A stretch of DNA of 39,577 nucleotides, taken from assembly GCA_002498385.1 (NCBI GenBank), contig DAHH01000016.1, positions 109,683 through 149,259 on the forward strand, written 5' to 3'. The translations under genes and the position numbers were made by a program. The notes beneath the pieces are model-generated. The model was not told the DNA's origin and made no database searches. It worked only from the letters and a program-made list of their open reading frames with translations. Numbering within the stretch: the first letter of the stretch is position 1; the number at the start of each line of letters is the position of its first letter. The DNA comes from Methanobacterium sp. UBA410 (GTDB taxonomy: Archaea > Methanobacteriota > Methanobacteria > Methanobacteriales > Methanobacteriaceae). Shown piece by piece: positions 33,112 through 39,577 of the stretch.

Positions 33112-34357
33112 GTTTACACCTTGGATCTTTTATTTCCCCTGAAATTGCTGAAGAGGCCACAACTGCAGGGTTTGAAAGGTAAACCTCAGAATGGGGGTCG
33201 CCCATCCTTCCAACAAAGTTCCTGTTGGTTGTTGAAATGCAAACTTCTCCCTCTGTTATAACTCCCATGTGGGCTCCAAGACATGGACCACAGCCTGGGT
33301 TGCATACCATGGCTCCTGCATCTATGAACGTGTCTATGATTCCTTGATGCATTGCTTCGCGGTATATTTCCCGTGAAGCTGGTATTACAATGAGTCTTAC
33401 ATCTTCGTGAATCTTTGATCCTTCCATAACTTCTGCCGCAAGTTTCAGATCCTCCAGACGGCCATTTGTGCAAGATCCTATGAATGCCTGGTCTATTTTG
33501 GTGCCCTCAACCTTTGAAATTGGTTTTACATTATCCACGTTGTGTGGACATGCTACCTGCGGTTCCATATCACTGACATCAAAAAGGTACTCCTTTTCGT
33601 ACTGAGAATCCTTATCTGAAACCACAACATCAAATGATCCAACATTTCTCTCCTTGAGATACTCCATTGTTGCCCTGTTGGGTTCCATTATCCCGTTTTT
33701 TGCACCACATTCAATTGCCATGTTACAGATGGTCATGCGTCCGGCAACACCCATTGAATCAATTGTTTCACCGTGAAACTCAAGAGATTTATAGGTTGCG
33801 CCGAAGGAACCGATTTTACTTATGATGTTGAGTATAACATCCTTTGCAGTGACGTAGTGGCCTAAATTGCCGTTTACAACTATCCGGTATGCTTCAGGCA
33901 CCATGAACCATGTTTTACCCGTTGCAAAAACAGCTGCCATATCTGTTGCACCCATGCCTGTTGCAAATGCTCCGAATGCCCCATAAGTGCATGTGTGGGA
34001 ATCAGCACCCACAACCACTTTACCCGGTTTTATAAAACCTTTTTCAGGAAGCACTTGGTGGCATATGCCTTCACCATGGGTGAAAATGTTTTTAATACCG
34101 TGTTCCTTCGCAAATTCCCTTGTAACCCTTTGAAATTCTGCAGATCCTATGTTGTTTGCTGGCATGTTGTGGTCGAATACTATAATTATTTTTTCATTGT
34201 CCCATACATGGTCTGCAATCTTTCTAAAGGTGTTTATTGTTGGAGGAGAAGTTCCATCATGTGTAAGGGCCAGATCTATATTTGCTTCTATAATTTCACC
34301 TGGAGAAACCTCGTCTTTACCTGAAGCTCTTGCAAGGATTTTTTCCGTCATGTTCAT
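33092..34357 (-). CDS. hacA: homoaconitase large subunit (aconitase family)
   Basis: 421 aa [4Fe-4S] dehydratase of the LeuC/HacA type. Cluster cysteines are in GSCTNGR and CNPGCGPCLG. Active-site segments are THDGTSP, HNMPANN and VVGADSHTCTYGAFG, and the substrate-end block is SNPAVVASSAISGEI. LeuC (isopropylmalate isomerase) and HacA are hard to tell apart by sequence. The homocitrate-synthase-type gene just upstream (111-nt gap) favours HacA in 2-oxosuberate synthesis for coenzyme B. The small subunit (HacB/LeuD) is not adjacent. Two possible ATG codons (34357, 34351) exist. Confidence 0.85.
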   Translation of the reverse strand: MNMTEKILARASGKDEVSPGEIIEANIDLALTHDGTSPPTINTFRKIADHVWDNEKIIIVFDHNMPANNIGSAEFQRVTREFAKEHGIKNIFTHGEGICHQVLPEKGFIKPGKVVVGADSHTCTYGAFGAFATGMGATDMAAVFATGKTWFMVPEAYRIVVNGNLGHYVTAKDVILNIISKIGSFGATYKSLEFHGETIDSMGVAGRMTICNMAIECGAKNGIMEPNRATMEYLKERNVGSFDVVVSDKDSQYEKEYLFDVSDMEPQVACPHNVDNVKPISKVEGTKIDQAFIGSCTNGRLEDLKLAAEVMEGSKIHEDVRLIVIPASREIYREAMHQGIIDTFIDAGAMVCNPGCGPCLGAHMGVITEGEVCISTTNRNFVGRMGDPHSEVYLSNPAVVASSAISGEIKDPRCKHGPKYS

Positions 34358-34392
34358 TTTTTATCAGCCATTCCATTTGATTCAATTGAATC

Positions 34393-34424
34393 CAGTTGTT
34401 TAATCCATCAGTTGTTTAATCCAT
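34393..34424. repeat. 16-bp tandem duplication between aksA and hacA
   Basis: CAGTTGTTTAATCCAT occurs twice, adjacent (34393-34408, 34409-34424), within the 111-nt gap. Confidence 0.85.
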
Positions 34425-34468
34425 GGGTTATTTTCTTTCAAATCAAAACCAAACCTGATCAGATCAGA

Positions 34469-35695
34469 TTAAATATCAAAAGGACCCCTTACAGATTTCA
34501 CTATCTCCCTGAAAAGTTTATCGTTTATGTATTTACCTTCTTCCCTGCTTCTTTTAACTTTTTTTACGATTTTACAGAGTTCATCAGTTGTGACGTCTAT
34601 TCCGCACTCATCAAGTTTTGCTTTAACTGCTCTGCATCCTGAATGTTTTCCCAGGACCAGTTTTCTCTGGTGTCCTATCATTTCAGGTGCAAATGGCTCG
34701 TATGTTAATGGATTTTCCATAACAGCATCAACATGTATTCCAGATTCGTGTCTGAAAACGTTTTTTCCAACTATCGGTTTGTTCTTTGGCACTCCAAGGT
34801 GTGTTAGCTCTCCAACAGTTTTTGAGAGTTCGCAGAGTACGTTCACGTTCAGATCCATGTCAACGCCATAGATAAGTTTGAGTGCCATTATCAGTTCTTC
34901 AAGGGATGTGTTTCCTGCACGCTCACCTATTCCATTCACAGTTGTTGAAACCGCATTTGCGCCAGCTAACAACCCTGAAATTGAATTTGCAACTGCAAGA
35001 CCGAAGTCGTTGTGGCAGTGCAGTGCTATTTCAGCTTTTAAGTCGGATCGAAGTTCTCTTACAAGGTAATCCATGCCCTGTGGGCTTATTGCACCTACTG
35101 TGTCTGCTATGTGAACCCTGTCTGCGCCGCATTCTTCTGCCCTTTTGTAAACTCTTTTAAGAAAGTTAAGGTCAGTTCTAGTTGCATCTTCAGCGGAAAA
35201 AGCCACAAAGAGTCCATGATCCTTTGCATACTCCACTGAGTTTATACACACGTTGAGAATTTCTTCCCTGTCCTTCATTTTGAACTTGCTTTTGATGTGG
35301 AGGTCTGAAGTTCCCATGAAGGTTATTATGCCGTCAACACCGCAGTCAATGGCAGCATCAATGTCCTCTTTTTTGGTACGTGACAGAACAAGTATATCTG
35401 CATCCAGATCTTCCTTTACAATTGCCTTAACTGATCTTTGCTCCTCATTTGACACCACTGGAAATCCTGCTTCTATCTGATGAATACCCAGTTCATCAAG
35501 TTTCTTTGCAATTTTAAGTTTTTCTGGTGTCCTTAGGCAGACCCCTGGAGTTTGTTCACCATCCCTAAGGGTTGTATCATAAATTTTAATTTCTTCAGGA
35601 AACTTTAAATCCACTTTCTTGTTGTATGGACTCACAAAGTAATTCAAACTACTCCCACCTACATATTTTTTTTGAGATATCCTATTAAATTGCAT
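34469..35695 (-). CDS. aksA: homocitrate synthase AksA (LeuA family)
   Basis: 408 aa. Condenses 2-oxoacids with acetyl-CoA; AksA builds the chain towards 2-oxosuberate for coenzyme B. The catalytic TIM barrel has IYDTTLRDGEQTPGV, the metal site HCHNDFGLAV, and VNGIGERAGNTSLEE and FRHESGIHVDA. It lacks the long C-terminal regulatory domain of leucine-sensitive LeuA, which supports AksA or NifV-type function over leucine synthesis. Citramalate synthase and LeuA are the alternatives. The N terminus has about 35 residues before the barrel. AGGTTTTA precedes the ATG. It is probably co-transcribed with hacA and DUF98. Confidence 0.87.
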   Translation of the reverse strand: MQFNRISQKKYVGGSSLNYFVSPYNKKVDLKFPEEIKIYDTTLRDGEQTPGVCLRTPEKLKIAKKLDELGIHQIEAGFPVVSNEEQRSVKAIVKEDLDADILVLSRTKKEDIDAAIDCGVDGIITFMGTSDLHIKSKFKMKDREEILNVCINSVEYAKDHGLFVAFSAEDATRTDLNFLKRVYKRAEECGADRVHIADTVGAISPQGMDYLVRELRSDLKAEIALHCHNDFGLAVANSISGLLAGANAVSTTVNGIGERAGNTSLEELIMALKLIYGVDMDLNVNVLCELSKTVGELTHLGVPKNKPIVGKNVFRHESGIHVDAVMENPLTYEPFAPEMIGHQRKLVLGKHSGCRAVKAKLDECGIDVTTDELCKIVKKVKRSREEGKYINDKLFREIVKSVRGPFDI

Positions 35696-36150
35696 TAAAA
35701 CCTACTTTAAAACAAATTTAAGGGTTTTGATAAGTAAATCCCTTATTTATTCAATAGGTTTTTATTATTCAATAGGTTGATGCCTATATGATATACATAT
35801 TCTAAATGCACATCCTTCTTAATTATATGCACATCCTATCTGAATACGCACAAATTTGAGTATTATCAATCTGTAAACATTATTACCTGGTAAACGATTT
35901 ATTTTAGGATTTATTTTAGGATCTACGATTTATCTATATGTATTTTGTATTTTACCTTGATGTTTTTAATTGAGAACATCAAAAGATTTTATCATCTATA
36001 TAAATGTACTTTTCGTTTTAAATGTAAATTTAAATCAGGCTAAATTAGAGGATAAATTAAAGGAAATCATGAACTTAAACACAAATTCAAGTACATAATT
36101 CCTATACAAGCTTGGATGTTTAATATCAAGATTATATTGGGATGTTACTG
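35696..36150. other. 455-bp intergenic region with two short duplications
   Basis: No gene. TTATTCAATAGGTT occurs at 35747-35760 and 35765-35778. ATTTATTTTAGG is a tandem pair at 35897-35908 and 35909-35920. The rest is AT-rich and probably holds the aksA promoter. Confidence 0.6.
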
Positions 36151-36690
36151 TTATTTTATCTCCAGTAACTCAAGGTACGATCTTCTCTCAAATCCTTCCT
36201 CTATTCCAATCTGTTTGTAGATCCTAAATATTTCATCCAGTGCATCCTTAAAATTTTCACCTTCAGGGGCCTGTTTTTCTATTTCAACAAACTTTCCAAT
36301 GCCTTGAACATCATCAAGGGACACTGTGGAATCCTTAAAAGCATAGTTGATCCTATCCTTTTTAACAGCTGCAGCAGCCTTAAACCCAATTTTTTCCAGA
36401 ATAACTGCCATCTTTTCACTGTCTAAAACATCAACTTCAATTTCTTCACGTGTTTTACTTCTACCATCCAGTTTAGCCCCCTTGTATGTGAGAACTATTT
36501 TTTTAGTGTCACCCTCCTGAATCTCCCTTATTCTCAATGCTTCATCTGTCTTGGCAAAATCCTTGTGGGGTGCGTTGAAGTAGGTGTCTTCCTGATGTTC
36601 TTCCCCTATTCTTTCTGCACCAATTTCAGATAACTTTTTTTTAACACCTTCAAAATCAGAAACATGGGCTTTAACTTCAACTTCTATCAA
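36151..36690 (-). CDS. CYTH-domain protein (class IV adenylate cyclase / triphosphatase family)
   Basis: 179 aa. The family ExExK signature is at the N terminus (IEVEVKAHV), then DTYFNAP, EALRIREI, LTYKG and the acidic/basic tunnel residues EIEVDV, and FVEIEK. CYTH enzymes bind triphosphates inside a beta-barrel and act as adenylate cyclases or inorganic/thiamine triphosphatases. In archaea, which mostly lack cAMP signalling, triphosphatase activity is likelier, but this is inference. An ATG at 36765 gives 204 aa. However, a TTG at 36690 has AGGTG at ideal spacing and starts the domain exactly at the motif, so I choose it. Confidence 0.82.
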   Translation of the reverse strand: MIEVEVKAHVSDFEGVKKKLSEIGAERIGEEHQEDTYFNAPHKDFAKTDEALRIREIQEGDTKKIVLTYKGAKLDGRSKTREEIEVDVLDSEKMAVILEKIGFKAAAAVKKDRINYAFKDSTVSLDDVQGIGKFVEIEKQAPEGENFKDALDEIFRIYKQIGIEEGFERRSYLELLEIK

Positions 36691-36760
36691 TTTATACACC
36701 TCAAATCTTTTTTTTGTTGGTAAGTCCTGTGATAGATCTTCCGAATAATCTTTAGTATCT

Positions 36761-36800
36761 TCCATGATAATCTTTTAATTTCCATGATAATCTTTTAATA
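36761..36800. repeat. 20-bp tandem duplication
   Basis: TCCATGATAATCTTTTAAT(T/A) occurs twice (36761-36780, 36781-36800). Each copy contains a CATGAT, and the first supplies the alternative upstream ATG of the CYTH frame. This weakens the case for that upstream start. Confidence 0.85.
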
Positions 36801-36956
36801 ATTATGAATCCTTCTCATATGCCTTGCTGTTTATTGTTTAACTTATGTTTAAATTACTGAAATCTTTAAAGCTACAGAGTCGGAATTTATGAATTGAATG
36901 AAGCTAATTTGAATTAAATGATACTTGAATCGAATGAACTACAAATAAATAATATA

Positions 36957-38930
36957 TCAGTGAGGACATGGAATCCTTGGGCATCCTCCTGCATATTCTG
37001 GGTCTGCGCATAGATATTTTTTGTGGACACCCATCTTGCTTATGTAGAGAACCTGTTTTTTCTTGCTTCCGTAACGGTAAACAGTTATACCTTTACATTT
37101 GAGTTTATAAGCCAAGAGAAAAATGTTTTTAACGTCTTGAATCGACACATCATGGGGTAAGTTCACAGTTTTTGCAACTGCATTGTCCACATGCTTCTGA
37201 AAGGCTGCCTGCATTCTCACGTGCCATTCTGGTTTAATATCATGGGCCGTTAAAAACAATCCTTTAACATCGTCAGGAATGTCTGAAATATTCTGGATGG
37301 ACCCTCTCTGTGCAATGGACATCATAAGTTTTTCACTGTAAAAACCCCTATCTTTAGCTAATTTTTCAAAAAGGGAGTTCACTTCAAGGAGTTTCACATC
37401 CCCACCGAGTCTGCGTATGAATGAAACTGCAAAGAGCGGTTCTATACCACTTGCAACATTTGCAATTATGCTCAGAGTCCCTGTGGGTGCGACCGTGGTT
37501 GTTGTGGCATTCCTCATTGTATCGTAACCTTTAAGATCCCACACACTGCCCTTAAAATTTGGAAAAGATCCCCTCAATCTGCCGAACTCTGCTGATGTTT
37601 CCCTGGAATGTTTTTCTATAAATCCCATAACCTTCTCTGCAATTTTAATGGCCCTCTGTGAACTGTAGGGTACTCCAAGCATTATGAGCATGTCTGCAAA
37701 TCCCATAACACCCAAGCCTATCTTCCGATTTTTCAGGGTTTCAACTTTTATCTGGGGTATTGGGAAGGTGTTGGCATCGATGACATTGTCAAGAAAATGA
37801 ACCGCAGTTTTTATGGTTTGCTCAATCTTTCCCCAATTTACTTCACCATTTTTTACCATCCTTGCAAGGTTTATAGATCCCAGGTTGCAGGACTCGTAGG
37901 GTAGAAGTGGCTGTTCACCGCATGGATTGGTTGCCTCTATCCTGCCTGCAAGGGGTGTTGGATTGTTCCGGTTCACCTCATCCAGGAAAACCATCCCTGG
38001 ATCTCCCCTTCTCCACGCCATCTCCACCAAACTGTCAAAAACTTTCACTGCATCTATATCTCCAACAACTTCATTGTTTCGGGGGTTTACAAGGGCATAC
38101 TTCCTGTTTAAAGCCATTTTTCTATTGGGAGCATGATAGTTTCTGTCTCCACTGCCTTTAGTTTTAGCTGCTTTATCCTCACCAACTTTACCTTCACCTC
38201 CACCATCTGCCAGAACATCATCTACCAGAACACCACACTCACAAGCTGTACTTTCAGTCACTGCTTCAACTTTCTGCATGAATTCATCATCAACTGCCAC
38301 AGAAAGGTTAAAGTTGGTTAAAAATCCGTCTTTTTCCTTTGCATTTATAAATTCAAGGATATCTGGGTGGTTAACATTTAATATTCCCATGTTTGCTCCT
38401 CTTCTTCTTCCACCCTGCTTTACAACGTCAGTTGCAACATCAAATATTCTCATGAAGGACACTGGACCTGATGCAATCCCTGCAGTTGACCTCACAATAT
38501 CTTCTCTGGGCCTGAGACTTGAAAATGAAAAACCGGTTCCCCCACCTGATTTATGGATTAAAGCCATGTACTTGAGTGCATCAAATATTTCTTCCATGGA
38601 GTCGCCTACAGGCAGTACAAAACATGCTGAAAGCTGGTTTATTGGTGTTCCTGCATTCATGAGTGTGGGTGAGTTGGGTAAAAATTCAAAATTAGACATT
38701 GCCTGGAAAAATTCTTCTTCCGTCCTTGCAGTACTCCCCTTGTATAAAGCATCCATCCCAGCCACTGCACTTGAAACTCTCTTAAAAAGTCCAACAGGAG
38801 TTTCTGTAACAACTCCATTTGAGTCTTTGGTTAAGTAACTTTTTTCAAGGATTTTTTGAGCATTTACAGAAATTTTTAGATTACCTTCAAAATTAGATGG
38901 ATCTTCAGACCTTATTTTTCCAGGTTTTAT
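36957..38930 (-). CDS. nrdJ: class II (cobalamin-dependent) ribonucleotide reductase, start codon missing
   Basis: Makes deoxyribonucleotides without needing oxygen. Catalytic features: SACFVLPV (redox Cys), GGGTGFSFS, the radical site NPCGEQPLLPYESCNLGSINL, and PTGTLSIIANVASGIEPLF as in NrdJ. The C terminus ends with a Cys-rich GGCPRIPCPH tail. The first ATG/GTG/TTG in frame is GTG 38765 (602 aa), inside the domain. In-frame coding continues upstream (FEGNLKISVNAQKILEKSYL, typical NrdJ N terminus) to about 38930, where there is ATA in place of a start codon, with GGGGGTT before it. An ATG at 38944 is in another frame and stops after five codons. An ~54-residue Gly/Lys-rich insert lies at about 38100-38261. 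It is either an unusual start, a mutation, or a frameshift error. Confidence 0.85.
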   Translation of the reverse strand: MKPGKIRSEDPSNFEGNLKISVNAQKILEKSYLTKDSNGVVTETPVGLFKRVSSAVAGMDALYKGSTARTEEEFFQAMSNFEFLPNSPTLMNAGTPINQLSACFVLPVGDSMEEIFDALKYMALIHKSGGGTGFSFSSLRPREDIVRSTAGIASGPVSFMRIFDVATDVVKQGGRRRGANMGILNVNHPDILEFINAKEKDGFLTNFNLSVAVDDEFMQKVEAVTESTACECGVLVDDVLADGGGEGKVGEDKAAKTKGSGDRNYHAPNRKMALNRKYALVNPRNNEVVGDIDAVKVFDSLVEMAWRRGDPGMVFLDEVNRNNPTPLAGRIEATNPCGEQPLLPYESCNLGSINLARMVKNGEVNWGKIEQTIKTAVHFLDNVIDANTFPIPQIKVETLKNRKIGLGVMGFADMLIMLGVPYSSQRAIKIAEKVMGFIEKHSRETSAEFGRLRGSFPNFKGSVWDLKGYDTMRNATTTTVAPTGTLSIIANVASGIEPLFAVSFIRRLGGDVKLLEVNSLFEKLAKDRGFYSEKLMMSIAQRGSIQNISDIPDDVKGLFLTAHDIKPEWHVRMQAAFQKHVDNAVAKTVNLPHDVSIQDVKNIFLLAYKLKCKGITVYRYGSKKKQVLYISKMGVHKKYLCADPEYAGGCPRIPCPH

Positions 38931-39041
38931 GGTTTAACCCCCATTTAACCCACTAAATTTAGTCATCCCAATTTTTCCATGAACCAAATTCAACTCTCAA
39001 TAAATTTTATCCCTTTAAAAGTATTTAATCATTTAAATTTT

Positions 39042-39117
39042 GAAGCTTGTAATTTAAGGTGAAGCTTGTAATTTAAGGTGAAGCTTGTAATTTAAGGTGA
39101 AGCTTGTAATTTAGGGT
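39042..39117. repeat. 19-bp tandem repeat, four copies
   Basis: GAAGCTTGTAATTTAAGGT is repeated at 39042-39060, 39061-39079, 39080-39098 and, with one change, 39099-39117. It lies directly downstream of the coiled-coil gene and upstream of the RNR gene (minus strand), and probably spans the RNR promoter region. Confidence 0.95.
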
Positions 39118-39126
39118 TCTAACTAA

Positions 39127-39540
39127 TTAAAGGATCTTATCTCCGAATCCCTTAATAGTATGCTCAACATAGATCTTTGAATCTTCTATTTGATCAATGT
39201 AATCACTTGTTAAGTCATCAATCTGTTCATAAGTTGCTATTTTATTATCCCGATGGGTTATAATTGCTTTTTTTTCTTTAATTAGCTTCTTAGTGGATTT
39301 TTTTCTGTGGAAAAATCCGTGGTTTTTGGAGGATGTTTCAAACTCGTGCAGCTCGTTTATGTAGTCCATGCGGATCTTCCTTATATCCACCTTTACGTTG
39401 TACCTTATCTTCTTTAAGATTTTTTCAAATTCCTCCAACTCATCTAAAGTTTTCATAGCATTATCAACTGAAGATACATCTATCTCCAAGCCCTCAATGC
39501 CCAGATCATCTATCTGCCTGCGATACTTTTTAGGACTCAT
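39127..39540 (-). CDS. coiled-coil protein of unknown function
   Basis: 137 aa, soluble, rich in Lys, Glu and Ile with no signal peptide or membrane segment. Long amphipathic helices are likely (ELEEFEKILKKIRYNVKVDI and KSTKKLIKEKKAIITHRDNK), separated by a short basic linker with Gly-Phe-Phe-His. I recognise no family. Coding is supported by GGTGG upstream of the ATG and normal codon use. Its stop is followed after 9 nt by the 19-bp repeat array and then the RNR gene, so the two may share a transcript. Confidence 0.65.
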   Translation of the reverse strand: MSPKKYRRQIDDLGIEGLEIDVSSVDNAMKTLDELEEFEKILKKIRYNVKVDIRKIRMDYINELHEFETSSKNHGFFHRKKSTKKLIKEKKAIITHRDNKIATYEQIDDLTSDYIDQIEDSKIYVEHTIKGFGDKIL

Positions 39541-39577
39541 TGTTTTTCCACCACTTGAAAAACTTTATTTGAAAAAC

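Noticed and set aside
38100..38261. Intein in the ribonucleotide reductase
   Set aside because: RNR genes often host inteins, but this insert is only about 54 residues, lacks the terminal His-Asn and block A/B motifs, and is not at the catalytic Cys.
38278..38838. 186-codon plus-strand frame opposite the RNR gene
   Set aside because: Antisense to well-conserved RNR blocks. No ribosome site.
39042..39117. Possible CRISPR or origin iterons
   Set aside because: Copies are directly adjacent without spacers, and no Cdc6/Orc1 gene or origin features are in the window.

Overview
This window looks like chromosomal DNA from a mesophilic, AT-rich methanogen of the order Methanobacteriales, most likely Methanobacterium or a close relative. 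The evidence is archaeal: the divergently regulated trpY / trpEGCFBAD locus typical of this order, geranylgeranyl reductase for archaeal lipids, pelota, FEN1 and CDC48, an S-inosylhomocysteine-hydrolase-type protein, AksA/HacA-type coenzyme B enzymes, a DUF98 chorismate lyase, MraY- and MurG-like enzymes that fit pseudomurein synthesis, GGTGA-type ribosome binding sites and TTTATAAATA-type promoters. I assign the lineage from gene content, not from a database search.

Layout. 1-7360: a ferredoxin and geranylgeranyl reductase pair, an opposing UbiA-family prenyltransferase, a rubredoxin / pyruvate-oxidase-like fusion, a short ArcS-like archaeosine protein, and a MIP18 (DUF59) plus adenylate-kinase-like pair. 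7560-9230: tRNA-Ile(GAT) followed by a badly decayed transposase and non-coding sequence. 9228-17035: the complete tryptophan operon on the minus strand (trpE, G, C, F, B, A, D in transcription order) with the divergent regulator trpY. Four TGTACA-like boxes, spaced by multiples of 10 bp, lie between them. 17264-19114: hypC and a dihydrolipoamide-dehydrogenase-like flavoprotein. 19311-23179 (minus): a broken small membrane protein, a MurG-like transferase, a MraY-like transferase and pelota. 23662-30393 (plus): a small unknown protein, tyrA with an unusual C-terminal domain, cdc48, the S-inosyl/adenosylhomocysteine hydrolase and a DUF2119 protein. 30496-31316: tRNA-Leu(CAG) and a katG remnant. 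31482-39540 (minus): fen1, DUF98 chorismate lyase, hacA, aksA, a CYTH protein, a class II ribonucleotide reductase with no usable start codon in its frame, and a coiled-coil unknown.

The genes are mostly housekeeping: lipid reduction, tRNA modification, tryptophan and tyrosine synthesis, cell wall, methyl-cycle salvage, coenzyme B and methanopterin precursors, and dNTP supply. The most unusual points are the rubredoxin fusion to a TPP oxidase, a FDX-ACB-like tail on TyrA, a tiny ORF ending in Trp that overlaps the trpE start, phased TRP boxes, two decayed foreign genes each beside a tRNA, and many different short tandem duplications in intergenic DNA, one of which seems to have broken a small gene. 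I found no CRISPR array, rRNA operon, intact mobile element or defence island.
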